The position numbers and the translations under genes are program-made. A model generated the notes under the pieces. It did not search any database. It was not told the DNA's origin and saw only the letters and a list, made by a program, of their open reading frames with translations. From assembly GCA_023313575.1 (NCBI GenBank), contig JAJTTP010000016.1, positions 682,001 through 746,000 of the forward strand: a DNA stretch of 64,000 nucleotides, written 5' to 3'. Each line of letters begins with the position of its first letter. Within the stretch, counting starts at the first letter, position 1. The stretch is from Eutypella sp. D-1 (taxonomy: Eukaryota > Ascomycota > Sordariomycetes > Xylariales > Diatrypaceae). Of the stretch, positions 12,617 through 24,023 are shown in pieces.

Positions 12617-14419
12617 TCAACCTTGGCCTCGTCTATCGGATGGTGGGTTCTGTTGCTGGTCCCCCGCAACCTGCGTGTCGTCAAGTAGGAGGCGCGATAT
12701 GTCCATCTCCCCAATAATAGCAGCGACATTTGCAGCCGCGCCACCGCTGCCCTCGTTCCAATAATAGAGATTCCCGTGTGAGTGTGTCTGCGTCTGCGGC
12801 TGGGAAGGCATATCGGAGTTTGGGTGCTCCGCTGACACCAAGTTGTTGAGACTACTGCTGCTTCCGGCGCTTGTGAGCAACGGCGCCGGCTGCCATCGCG
12901 ACATCATCATCACATCATCCTTCGAACTCGTTCGGCTCAACTGCGGTTGGTGTTGGGGCAGTGGCTCGGAGAGCAACGCCGACTTGGCGGTGCTCACGTT
13001 CAGGGAGTTCTCGATGGACATGTCGACCGAGGGCTCAAGCAGGTTATTGCCGCTGTGGTTAGGCAGCGACCCGGACTCCTTGTTTCCAGGTTGTAAAGCC
13101 GCCTTCTCCGTGTTGGCGAACTTCTCAGGATACTTGTTGCGCAGCCGGTCGCGGAGGTCGGTAGGTTGCCGGGTTGACAGATTGAATCGAGGATCTCGCT
13201 GGATCTTAGTCCACTGAGGACCATAGAGCTCAAACCCCTCCAGTATCTCGCGGTCGTCTTGCTCCGAGAATGGCCGTCGCTCCCGCCGATGCGACTTCTT
13301 GAAAGGGCCCTTGATTCCAAGCTCGGCCAAGTCCTCCATCTTCTTGCGATGTGCGCGGCTCTTCCGCTGCTGCTGCTTGGGCGCGGCTGAATCGGAATCA
13401 TTCTGCACAGACTGTGCCTTGTCCATATCAACGTCCTCTTCCGTCTCGTTCAATATGTTCTCCGACATGGGTCCCATTCTCATCGGCCTATTCTCGTTGT
13501 TTATCGGAGCAGGTTGCTTGTCTTTGGCAGCTTCCTTCCTCGCCATCAAGTTTGCGCGAAGCTCCTCCGGGCAGCAGGTCCGAAACCTGTCCTTCAGATC
13601 CCCAGCCGACCTTTCGTTGAAGTTATATTCCTTGTCCGCCAAAATATCGGTCCATCTGCCGACGCCGTGCTTATTTACTCCTTTCAGAAGATGATTCGTC
13701 TCCTCCTCTGACCACTTCCGCCGCGGTTTCGCCGCCCGCCGCTTAATTCTCCCCGTGGGAGTCCTATCAGCCTCCGGAGAGGGGCTTGGGGCGGACTTGC
13801 CGGTATCGTCGGGGGCATTCGGGATCTCCGGAGTCTTGGTGATGTTGAGGGCTTGGGGAGGAGGCTCGGAATGGGGGCGGTCGTCAAAAGACCCGGAGAT
13901 GGGAGGAAACAAGGCGGCATTCAAGGGTGGTTCGAGCAGACCAACGATGATAGGGGGAAAGACGTGTTGTTGAGTACCGGATTTCTGTTTTTTCAGGGGC
14001 TGTGGTAACTGGACAAAGTCTTCTTTGGAGGGCCGCTTCTTGGTAGTCGGATCATCGGCGGATTCGGGGGTATCATCCAATATCATACGCAGATCCTGGG
14101 AGGAGATATGGTGGTTTAACAGGGTACGATCAGTGGTATAACCACTAGGGTCTCTCCGTTGAATGGTAGGGGTCGATCCCTCGTCGCCTCCTACCGAATA
14201 CAGCGATGGTCTTGGCTGCTGAGCGGCCAATTGAGCGGCATTAGGATCGGCCCCGTCCGACCTCCGACCTGCATCGGGTTCGATAGGATGTGGATGCGGA
14301 CGGCCGGAACCCTGGGGGAGACTAAGGCCTTTGATTGGAGGTAATTCGGCATGATGAGGCCGTGGAGTCGCCGTAGACTCGTTTAGTAGATGAATCAGTC
14401 GCGGCTCGATGGTGGCCAT
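12617..14419 (-). CDS. telobox-type double Myb DNA-binding protein (Teb1-like)
   Basis: Single exon, 600 aa, starting at an ATG (14417-14419). Two Myb/SANT repeats are visible. The first, at about residues 230-285, begins RKWSEEETNHLLKGVNKHGV and ends AGDLKDRFRTCCPEEL. The second, at about 378-435, begins RRPFSEQDDREILEGFELYG and ends PTDLRDRLRNKYPEKF. The DLKDRFR and DLRDRLR segments fit the telobox (VDLKDKWRT-like) recognition helix of TRF, Teb1 and Tbf1 proteins, so binding to TTAGGG-like sites in telomeres or promoters is likely. A basic stretch (GRIKRRAAKPRRKW) just before repeat 1 can serve as a nuclear signal. The rest is low-complexity, Pro/Ser- and Gln-rich and probably disordered. 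There is no TRF homology dimerisation domain, so this resembles fission-yeast Teb1 more than Taz1. Domain assignment is firm; the biological role is inferred. Confidence 0.85.
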   Translation of the reverse strand: MATIEPRLIHLLNESTATPRPHHAELPPIKGLSLPQGSGRPHPHPIEPDAGRRSDGADPNAAQLAAQQPRPSLYSVGGDEGSTPTIQRRDPSGYTTDRTLLNHHISSQDLRMILDDTPESADDPTTKKRPSKEDFVQLPQPLKKQKSGTQQHVFPPIIVGLLEPPLNAALFPPISGSFDDRPHSEPPPQALNITKTPEIPNAPDDTGKSAPSPSPEADRTPTGRIKRRAAKPRRKWSEEETNHLLKGVNKHGVGRWTDILADKEYNFNERSAGDLKDRFRTCCPEELRANLMARKEAAKDKQPAPINNENRPMRMGPMSENILNETEEDVDMDKAQSVQNDSDSAAPKQQQRKSRAHRKKMEDLAELGIKGPFKKSHRRERRPFSEQDDREILEGFELYGPQWTKIQRDPRFNLSTRQPTDLRDRLRNKYPEKFANTEKAALQPGNKESGSLPNHSGNNLLEPSVDMSIENSLNVSTAKSALLSEPLPQHQPQLSRTSSKDDVMMMSRWQPAPLLTSAGSSSSLNNLVSAEHPNSDMPSQPQTQTHSHGNLYYWNEGSGGAAANVAAIIGEMDISRLLLDDTQVAGDQQQNPPSDRRGQG

Positions 14420-16344
14420 CGTAAGCGGACGTGATGAGACAAGGGATGAGGGGCATTGGACATTTGGGACGCAGGACGGAAGATATCCGATTCAGCGAAT
14501 AGGAGAAGAAAGAGTTAGAGGGAGAGGGAGAGAGAGGGAACAAGAGAGCAGGCAGATAAGGGACGGAGTTATAGAATCGAAAGACCGAACACAACAGATT
14601 TAGAAGGGAAAAACTAGGTAAACCGAATTGTTTTCTTTTTTTTCTTCTTCTTCTTTCTTTCTTTCTCCCACTTCGAGACGGCCTCTGCTGCTACTGCTGC
14701 TGCTGCTGCCGTTACTGCTATTGGTGTCAGAGTGACACCGACGTCAGCACTGATAAAAAGATACGCAAGGCAGGCAGACAAGCAGGCAGACAGACGGACG
14801 GACAGACAGACAAATAGGTAGTAATAGGTAGCAGCAGGTGTAACGGATGATATATGTTTTATAGCCACCAGTCAGTCCATTGCTAGTTCTCCCCCAGTCA
14901 ACTATTACCTTCGAGACTACTTATAGAAATCAAAAATCTTGCAGGTGATCTTTTCTCGCCCCTTCTTCTTCTCAACTAAACCGTAATCGGCGATAGCGAA
15001 GGGGCGAATTAAAGCATAGAGACATCGACATACGTTGGTTCAGTTTTGATCAGTTGGTTCAGTTGTGCAGTATTTTTTCAATGGTTAGAGAGAAGACGGC
15101 AAGACGAGAAGACTGAGACTGAGAGAGAGAGAGAGAGAGAGATTGAGAGAGATTTGTGCGAATTAATTATGCCAAGTCCCTTCTTGACAAGGAACGACAA
15201 ACAACATCAGAATGAAATTTCTTCTTTTTCATCCACGATCACTCGGGTACAGCTGCTGGGTTGGGTAACTGTATATAAAAAGAAATGCAGCAAGGTAAAT
15301 GCAGCAAGGCAGGACAAGGCAAGGCAAGGCAAGGCAAAGGAAAGCCAAGACTGCAATGCAGCAACATATATATGTGTATGCAGTTGTGTATGTATGAGTC
15401 TTAAATTCTTTCAGGGCTTCAGGGTTTCCAGGGTTTGCCCTATTTATAACTCTCTCAAGAATTCACTGCTAGTAAATAGAGAGTAAGAGAGATAGAGATA
15501 TAGATAGATATATAGATAGAGAGAGGGGGTTGAATTCTCTCGCGGGCTATAATTGCCTCGTTCATCATTATGTTAAAGATAGAGTAAGGGGAAAGAGGAG
15601 GAGAAGGGGGCAGGAGAGAGAGAAGATCGGATCATTTTAAGTGGTGATTCGTTTTAGCGGTTTCTAATTAGTACCTAGCTGGAGGTGGTTTAGGTTTGGA
15701 AAGAGCCCTGGACTGGAGTCTGGAGCTTCTGAAACCCACACGGGTCACTTATTAGGCACTCCGTAATCCCCCACTATCTACCTAAACCCCGTTAGACTGG
15801 TGTAGAAAGCCCGTCCATGGCTTGTCAATTTGATCCCGCATGCGCTAATTGGAGGTTCTTGGGCTGGATACGTACTTAAAATATACACGGATGTATGTCG
15901 GCGAGTGAGTGTACCGGCGCATGTACATGCACCTCCGGGGCTGCTTCTGAATATGCCTACCTAGGTACAGCTAGATAGCATCTCTAAATGTGAGTAGGCC
16001 CCGTCCTGTATACAGAGGAGAACACACAAAAGGGGCTCCCAAGGTTATCGAATAAGTAAAGTAGATCAAATAGTTACGACGTCGTAAACCCATAAACACC
16101 AAATGATACCAAGCGTGAGACTTGCCAAGACAAGTATGATGCGCGATGCCCAAACCTGCCAAGGACCAGGAAACAGAATATCGCAAGTCTATTCGTCTAT
16201 CTGCCGGACGATCGTCCTTCATCCCAGCCTCAACCTTAATCTGACAGTTGAGTAGTCCCTGAAAGTAATAACGGACTTGATATCGTCCTCTACCAGTTAC
16301 ATACGTACTTGAACTGAGCAATAGTCTCCTTTACTTTTCTAAAA
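14420..16344. other. intergenic between divergent Myb and DUF7704 genes
   Basis: Shared promoter region of two divergently transcribed genes. It holds many simple repeats: CTT/CTTT tracts at 14635-14665, CTGCTG at 14685-14710, GACA/GGCA repeats at 14770-14815, GA repeats at 15121-15142 and AGGCA pentanucleotides at 15317-15340. No gene is supported. Confidence 0.5.
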
Positions 16345-17034
16345 ATGGCTTCGCAACTCCCGGCGTTTCCACGCATCGTCTTCACCATCATAGAGCCCAT
16401 CTCGCTGTAAGCACACCACACCACACCACACCACACCCACCCAGACCATATACCCCCCCCCCGTCCTAACCCCTCTCGCAGCATAGCCGGTGCACTGGGC
16501 GTATTCATCGACCCAGACTGGTTCATCGCGTCGCAGACGCCCACCGCCGTCGTCTCTACCAACCCCAACGCGCGCCTCGTGGCCCTGCAGCTGGGCAATC
16601 TATACGCGCTCCTGTTCATGCTCGGCGTCGCCGTCCTGCACGCTACCACCGAGCTCCGCGTCGTCCGCAATTACCTCGTTGCGGCCTGGGTCGCGGACCT
16701 CGGCCACGTCGGCCTTACCTGCTGGTTCCTCGGCCCCGCGCACGCCAGAAATGTCGGGGCTTGGAACGCTATGACGTGGGGGAATGTTGGTTTTACCGTG
16801 AGTTTTTTTTTTTTTTTTGTTCTTCCGCTCGACCTTTTCCGGCTATGCGGTGCAGTGCCACTGCATACGTATATCACGGGCGTGTAGTTCTCTCGCTTGC
16901 TCGCTTGTCACCTATGGACCTCCGGCTAACAATTGCAGACTTTCCTCTTCCTGACACGCACGGCGTGGTTCCTGGGCCTGTTCGGGCCCGACGCCCCGCC
17001 GGCGGCCGGGGCGCAGAAGAAGAAGAAGGCGTGA
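16345..17034 (+). CDS. small integral membrane protein, DUF7704 type
   Basis: Three exons: 16345-16406, 16482-16797 and 16939-17034, giving 157 aa. Junctions CT|GTAAGC..GCAG|C and ACC|GTGAGT..GCAG|ACT keep frame, and both introns carry CTAAC-like branch sites before the acceptor. The joined protein begins MASQLPAFPRIVFTIIEPIS. It has about four hydrophobic segments: IVFTIIEPISLIAGALGVF, LGNLYALLFMLGVAVLHA, a Trp-rich segment around YLVAAWVADLGHVGLTCWFL, and the last exon around TFLFLTRTAWFLGLFG. It ends in a basic tail (AQKKKKA) that could be an ER-retention-like KKxx variant, though the terminal KKA does not fit strictly. The layout matches the fungal DUF7704 family, whose function I do not know. 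Confidence 0.8.
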
Positions 17035-17869
17035 TTCCTGGTTCTCATCCGCAAGGATCAATCTCGCTTGCCTTACAGGGAGCCAGGAATCGGATCCGGG
17101 GGGGGGGGGGGGGGCGAGGTTGTCATCTACTGCTACCTATATTTTAACTATATGCATAGTCTGGCTAGGCTGTGAATTACAGCTGGATCTACAGGAAGGT
17201 TCTATATCTATACATTTATATAATATATATGTATATGTTGCATATGCCCTTGCGCGGCGCTGTGTCTGAAGTCTACAGGAACCTCCAGCAGCACACCGGG
17301 AGAGAGAGAGTGTGTGTGTGTGTGTGCGTGTGTCCTGCGTGGCCCGCAATGCGAACCCGATCCGAATATCCCCTTAAATACCACTGTAAATGCCCCACCC
17401 CGGCCCGAGAGGAGATACTCGGAGTGTAACAAGGCGATGGATCCACAGGAGCCTGGGAGACCCGAAGAACGCCGGCCCGCCGAGAGCAGCCGACCACGGG
17501 ACCGAAGCTCTTTGGACCTGTGATAGGGCGGCTGTCCAGTCGGTCGTCTGCTGTAAACGGGGACCCGGTCCCGCGAAGCTTCTGGCATATCGTAGTCAAC
17601 ATACTAGTAGGTACCTGACCTCGCGAGTAGCCAGGCCCCGAGGGCCTCGTTCCCCGTGGTCAAAGGCAAATGTCGAATCAGATCATCATGCCAGACCGGG
17701 TCCATGAACAGCCGATCCGTCGTGAAGAGCCGGCGCCCGATCAAGGGGTTTACTACTAACTTCCTTGGTTTGGTAGGATAGGAGATGCTCGCTGCCGTTC
17801 TCCCCACGGGCAGGGGAGGCGGGGAATACAATAAAATACAATACTTTCTCGTTTTGCTCCTGCTGGCTG

Positions 17870-17904
<35 letters not shown>

Positions 17905-19624
17905 GCGCGCGGAACCCCCATTCCAAACAAACATTTTACACACTTCCTTTCCCTCTAACCCATCCACCCACCCATCTACGCCGAAGCCATAAGTTATGCC
18001 ATGTCACACCACGCGTAGAGAAGAACAACCATATATATATAAGAAGACCAAACAAGCAAAGTAGGAACCAGATAAAAACACCCGCTGCTGGAGACCCCCG
18101 AATGGAATTGAATAGAGTGGCATCAGATCATATTTCATATACCGTATGATGTGATAAGTATCGCAAACCATGTGTGCGAGAACAAGAGCCCCCTCCCTCC
18201 TCCCCAACCTTTGAAAAAGAAAAGGGGGGCGAGGGGGTTAAGTTAATACACATTTTACATCTACGTTTACGTTTACATTTCCATTATTTTCTTTTCTCTA
18301 TCACCTCCCCCTCCCTCCCCCTTACCACAAAAAAAAATTCCCAAAGCAAAAATCAAAGGCGACGAAAGAAAATAAAATAACACATCGCGACACAGAAAAA
18401 AAAATTCAACGCCTCCTATTTCCTGTCTTGTCTTGTCTTGCCTTGTCTTGTCTTGTCTGCTCAAATAAGAGAAAAAAAAAAGAAAAGAAACCAACGCAGC
18501 AGAATCAAATAAGCAAAATTTCCTTACCCTTCCTTCCTTCCTTCCTTCCTTCCTTGAACCCTTATTTTCATTATAAATACATTTCGCAAAAACTAACTAG
18601 CGTCTACCCCTTATTCCCCCACCCCCCTCTTTGCTTCTCGGTGCCTCCCTCGGCGAGATCTACTATGTATGTAGAAAAGTAAAAAAAGAGTAAAAAAGAA
18701 AAATTCCGTTCCGTTGCCTGATTACCTAGGTAGCTAGTTACATAGATAAGCTGCATAGCTGCATAGCTACATAGCCATCAACCACAGCCGCCGCTACTGC
18801 TCTTCGCAAATACGTACGTACTGGAACTAAGTCCTATATCCGGATACTCACCCCTCCCTCCCTCCCTCCAGCTTTCTTCCTTTCCCTCCTTGTTTCTTTC
18901 CGTCTTTCTTTCTTTCTGTCGTATGGCAGCCGAACTTCCCTTATCGCCCGCACAGAGGGAGGGAGAGAAAAAAGGGGGGGAGGGGGTCCACCTGTATCTG
19001 ATCTAGAAAGGGGGCCCTCGCACAGTTTGAGGTAAGATGGGAGTTTCATTCAGGAATCCCGTGCGTCTGTAACCTTGATAGTTTGGTTTGGGTAAAAAGC
19101 ACCAGACAGACAGAGATTTCGATATAGGCGAATTTAACCGCGCGCTTCGTGTGCGTGTGCGTGTGCGTATGAAAACATGGCTGGCTGGCCGGCCTCTGAG
19201 TCTGAGTAGCGTTCTTTTTTCCCCTTCCCCCTCAAAACTCCCTATGCGCCGGGCGCCGACCATTCCGTGACTAGATGTTTTTTTTTTCAGGTTGTATGTG
19301 CGTGTGGTTGTGGTTTTAAGTTGTAGCCTTGTGGTGACTGAAGACGTATGTATGTGTATTGTTGTAATTTGATGATTACTGCGCGTAGTTCACAGCAAGA
19401 GATACCATTAAGCGGAAGACGGGAGACCCCTGCTATACGAGGAGAGGGGCCATATCATATTGAATGAAAGCAACTCTCTGGATTGCACGAGATCTGATTT
19501 ACCCGCCGACATGTCGTTGTTCGACATCATTAAGAGGAAAGGGGGGCGTTAGCGAGTACGGGAGCTTGCGGCTAAGAATATAGGAAGCGGTAGTAGCGGG
19601 GTGTTTTCGAAAGGCGTTCGTTAC
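17035..19624. other. intergenic between convergent genes, simple-repeat-rich
   Basis: Lies between the 3' ends of the DUF7704 and CFIm68-like genes. Holds a G run at 17099-17114, GT repeats at about 17309-17332, GACA repeats at 17871-17904, TCTTG pentanucleotide repeats at 18424-18458, TTCC repeats at 18530-18556 and many A/T-rich stretches. No gene is seen. Confidence 0.5.
17871..17904. repeat. (ACAG)n tetranucleotide microsatellite
   Basis: About eight consecutive ACAG units in an intergenic region. Confidence 0.9.
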
Positions 19625-20801
19625 CTACTCTCCCCGAGGCCGCTTGGCTCCGTGAGGGTTCTGGTTCCAGTCGCCTTGCTGGTTGCCGCCGAAGGAGAAG
19701 TAGTTGGGGACAGCCGAGGGAAACCCGCCCATAGGCATGCCGCCGCCCATGGGCATGCCCATGCCTCCCATGCCGGGCATCATGCCGCCCATCATATTGT
19801 TCATGCCCGGGTTCATGCCGCCGCGCCCGCCGCGCATGTTGTTGGGACCGCCGCCGTGCATGCCTCTGCCCATCATGTTCCCGCCGCGGTTGTTGTAGCC
19901 CCCGAAGTTGCCACCGCCCATGCCGAAGCCTCCTCCCCCGCCCATAGGGTTGTTATAGCCGCCGGGGTTCATGTTGTTTCCGGAGAAGTTACGGTAGCCG
20001 CCCCGAGGATTGTTGAAGCCGCCGCCGCCGCCGCCGCGTCCCCGGTTATATCCGCCGAAGTTCCCACCGGATCCACCGCGATCGTTGAAAGATCCCGTCA
20101 TGGAGCCTCCCCTGCCGCCCTGGTCCTTGTTGGCTCGGGTCGGTCCATCCTTGGGGAGCGTTCGGAACGGGTTGTTGTTCGGGCTGGGGTATATGATGGT
20201 AGGCTTCTTTCCACCTGGCTGTGAAGACTCCGAAGACTCGATGGTATGCTTGATAGCCGTGGCAGCTTGTTGTGAAGTTAATTCTAGATAAGCTTGGCTA
20301 TGAAGAGAAGGTACAGAAGTTAGTAATTCATGCTTCAACTACTAGCGGGGACAGGCAAACCTACCCTTTGCTCTTCCCGTTCACCTTGTGCTCGCTGAAA
20401 GTTATATCCTTAAGCTCGTCTTCGCAGGAGGCCTGTCTAACCCAACTTCTAATGTCGTCATCGGTCGTCCACCAGCTAAGCTCGGAAAGAAGAAGACAGT
20501 TGGTAGCGCCGGGGTCAATAGGGCGATCGTCGGGGCCTTCTTTCCTCTTTACACCTTGTTGATGGGACTGGGCCGGCGTGGCACTACGGTCTTGGGCACC
20601 AGCACTTGCCTTGTTATCGTCCTGAGCATCGGCATCGTGACCGTTCTGATTATTCGCGTGGCTGGTCGAGTTATTGGAGCCATTTGCTACAGTGATGGCC
20701 GAGTTGCTCTCGTAGGCCTGAGCATTCATATCCTCTGGTTTCGTCTCGCCTTCCTGGCCGGCATCGCCGTAGATATCAATGTCGAAGTCGTCCTCGGCCA
20801 T
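19625..20801 (-). CDS. CFIm68/CPSF6-like RRM protein with Gly-rich tail
   Basis: Two exons on the minus strand, 20801-20365 and 20297-19625, giving 369 aa. The junction AAAGG|GTAGGT..CATAG|CCAAG restores SKGQAYLEL across the RRM. The start MAEDDFDIDIYGDAG resembles the IDIYAD motif at the start of metazoan CPSF6/CFIm68. The RRM (about residues 98-175) has RNP2-like CLLLSELSWWTTDDDIRSW and RNP1 near the splice junction. The WWTTD signature is characteristic of CFIm68-type RRMs, which pair with CFIm25 and help select poly(A) sites. The C-terminal half is Gly/Asn/Met-rich with RGG-like repeats (NRGRGGGGGGF) and ends KRPRGE. An alternative is a general hnRNP-like Gly-rich RRM protein, but the WWTTD motif and acidic start argue for CFIm. 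Confidence 0.8.
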
Positions 20802-22599
20802 TGCGGAAAAGAAAGAAGCTGTCTCAGAGATGTATGTAGGCTCGATGGAGGGGGGCAGGGAGGGATGTGGTTGGTGTTTTGTGTCAAAAGAAGATGTATT
20901 CAGAGTAAATACAGGAGATTTTGCCTGTTACCATTCCGAACCAAGTCATCAGTTAATGCGACCTACATGGGAAGCTTATTGATAGCAGCAAACGCGAGCG
21001 AGCAGCGGGAGATTAGAAATAGGAAAATCAAAACCAACAAGAAAGAAAAGCAAAGAAGAAAAAAAAGATAAGAAAGATACAAAAAAGTAACAGATACGTA
21101 CACTCCAAGCTTCTAATGACAAGAAGGTTCCTCTGAGGAACCAGGCTGACTTGAGTTTTTTTGTGAGATTAAGACTGATTGAACGAATGCCTTTCTTCCC
21201 TCTCGAATAGAAGATCTGTTTTTGTCTTTTCCTTTCAATTCTTCTTTTTTTTTTCCAGACGAAGATGAAGCTCTATGCTTGCGATCTCGTGTTAAATTCT
21301 CTCTTTTTGATTTCCAGCCGAAATATCCTCGATAGACGCTCAGTCAAAGCTGTGGCAGAAGAATAGTAGGTACAGGTTGGTTAGGAAGGAAAGAAAGAAA
21401 AAAGAAAAAACCTGACAGCTAGGATGGGTGTCAAAGAGGATGATGTTCCCCACGCCGGCCAGAGTTCGAGATGGGGGAGAGATAACGCGTCAGGCTGAAT
21501 CGAAGGGCAGAAAGAAGGGGCTGGAAGGATATGTACCAACGAATTCATACGTTAGCTACTAAAAATAAAATAGTAGTGCTCAAATGGAGTGAGTCAGGTT
21601 GAAGCTGGATGGATACTCGAAAGAATAAGAAGAAGGGAGTGAAGAAGGGATATTGAAAATTGAGGTAGTTACCTAGGTGTGTAAGTAGGTAGATAGGGAA
21701 GCGGGATGATGTTGTTGTTGATGGGGGTAAAGTAATAAACTTGAAGTGAAGTAAACTTGAGGAATGGAGATGATTTGATATTGACTGGCCCCAGTAGTAG
21801 TAGAGTGGTAGGTAAGTACCGAGACCTGTAAGTACCTAGACCTACAGCTGCTACAGGAAAGTAAGTGGACTCGCCCGAGATCCCCCCCAATGCTCCTGCT
21901 GTTTCTGCTTCGAGAGCTTCCATCCACCCACCTGAGGGTTACTGTAAGGTACCTTACTCCGTGCTTAGGCCGGTACTTCTAAGTAGGTTAGGTGCCGTAA
22001 CTGCCCGCAGTACTGTACTGTTTCCCTGCGCACGGTGCACCACTTGACACACGGGGGAAGTTCTGGTTCTCGTAATCTTGTACGTTACACGCAAGATACC
22101 CAGCTATCTTTAGATATCCGCCCGTATGGCCTATTAGATCTGTTTATCGCGCGGGTATTTTCGAGGTAACTCGCGGATAAGCTCTCCTCCTGCATAGTTC
22201 TATACCCGATATAGCTAGCTACTCTATCTATACTGAGATCGGGTGGTCCCCTATTAGGTACCTAGGTACCCATGCAAAGTCCAGGCTGGATTTTAATTGG
22301 AAAAACCTGGGGAATTTCTTCGTAGTGGACTTACAAGCCCTGCCCAGGTGTTAAGAGGCAATCTGGCCGCATTAATAACCTCCAGCTGTTCTTACCCGCG
22401 AATCTACTTATGTAGCGTGTACTCTCTTTTTACACTACACTTAGCATATTTGCTGCCACACCCGATTTACAACTTCATTTCTTTCTACCCTCGACATTCG
22501 GTTTCTCTCGCCTACCACTATTCCGCAACAGCATAATCACCCACGTACCTGATCAACACCACCCACCCAACACCAGCACCAGCACCAGCACCAGCAGCC
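20802..22599. other. intergenic between divergent CFIm68-like and SSS1 genes
   Basis: Shared promoter region. Contains A- and GA-rich stretches (21000-21080), T-rich tracts and several CTAGGTA-type motifs (21670, 22259-22268). The 35 bases before the SSS1 start are CACCAG repeats, probably leader sequence. No gene is recognised. Confidence 0.5.
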
Positions 22600-23026
22600 A
22601 TGGCGGACCAGATCCTCGACGTTCCCAAGGAGTTCATCAAGGATGGTGGTCAGTTCATCAACCGGTGCACGAAGCGTGAGTTTTTCTTTCCCCTTCTTCT
22701 TCTATGTCCCCCCCTACCTTCACTCTTAGGAGCACACGACGGTTGGGTATATAGTCAGATCACCCCTTCGCTAACCAGCAAAACAGCCGACCAGAAGGAG
22801 TTCATCAAGGTCTGCCAGGCCGTCGGCGTCGGCTTCCTCATCATGGGCGCCACGGGGTACCTGGTCAAGCTGAGTACGTGTCCCTCCTTCCTACCTGCTT
22901 ACTCTTCCCCCAGTATCCACGCCGACAGCGACACGGCAGAGAGAGAGAGAGAGAGAGAGAACTAACGCATATCCAACCCGCGCAGTCCACATACCCGTGA
23001 ACAACATCCTAGTCGGAGGCGCATAG
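22600..23026 (+). CDS. SSS1: Sec61 gamma subunit of the ER protein translocon
   Basis: Tail-anchored subunit of the Sec61 channel that moves nascent proteins into the ER. Three exons, 22600-22675, 22787-22873 and 22986-23026, give 67 aa, the standard length. The joined product starts MADQILDVPKEFIKDGGQFI, continues NRCTKPDQKEFIKVCQAVG, then a transmembrane helix (VGFLIMGATGYLVKL) and ends IHIPVNNILVGGA. These are diagnostic SecE/Sec61-gamma features, including the CTKPD and KLIHIPVNNI motifs. Each splice site is canonical and phase-correct. The leader just before the ATG is a run of CACCAG units. Confidence 0.97.
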
Positions 23027-24023
23027 TAGGCGCATTCTGTTTCTGTTCCCATGAAGCCGGAATTATTTTTTTTTTCGAGGCCGAGGCTCCTGTTTCGAGT
23101 CAGTCGAGGACTTGAGACAAGAGTTAACCTACGATTTCAATTATAACCCGAACAAAGTAAAATATATAATATCACACGGATCCCGCAGCCCGAGAAAGAA
23201 AAAAAGAAAAGAAGAAAAGACAGCAACACCATTTAGCAGCAAGCATAACATCATCATCTGGACACACGGGAAGGGGGGGGGGAGAGACAAATCCTGTCCT
23301 TGTCCGCTTTCTTGATATCCCCCGTACCGTAAATGCATTAAACCGGCGCTCGTGGCGGAGGGAGTGGGTACGAAAGCTATGCAGGGAGGAATCGGGGGGG
23401 ACAGGCTGGCTGGTATATGAACGGATGGAGGATAGGATGAGTGAAGAAGACCCAGCATACCCGCACCCTCACGCACGCAGACGAAGTCATTTCTTCAATC
23501 CGGATGAACAGACAGACTGGTCGGTCGAGGAGAGCATTCGCGACGTTGTCCTGCGCCATATCACATCACATATCCCACCCACACCCCCTCAAAATAAAAA
23601 AGAAAATTAATACTACGTGACTACTACTAAACGCAAGCCTGAATTTCTTTTCTTTTTCTTTTTTTTAACTGCGGATGAGCTTTTTGCATGGATAAATTTG
23701 TTTATGCTTGTGTCTCGATCATATATCATTACTAGTAGCAGCAGCACCAGCAGCACCAGCACCAGCAAAGTCGGTGGTGTACTCGTTCATTAAGGTAGAC
23801 GTAGGCGTATAAAGTTCGTGAGTCCCTCTCCTGAACGGCTACTACGTTATAAGGCCTCGAAGGGGGGTGGGGGTTATCTATATAGCGAGTAAGCAGCTAG
23901 CTACATAGGCAGACTACTACCTCATATCATCATGACCGACCACCCCTACCAGACGCCGTCGCCCTCGCCCTCGCCATCATCATCGGGTCTGAGCCGCAGG
24001 ACCTCCCACAGGTCGAGCGTCGC
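23027..24023. other. intergenic between convergent SSS1 and WD40 genes
   Basis: 3' flanks of both neighbours. Contains A-rich stretches, AGCACC repeats near 23740-23765 and no supportable gene. Confidence 0.5.

Noticed and set aside
19601..20224. Long Ala/His/Val-rich ORF on the plus strand
   Set aside because: Antisense shadow of the Gly-rich tail of the CFIm68-like gene.
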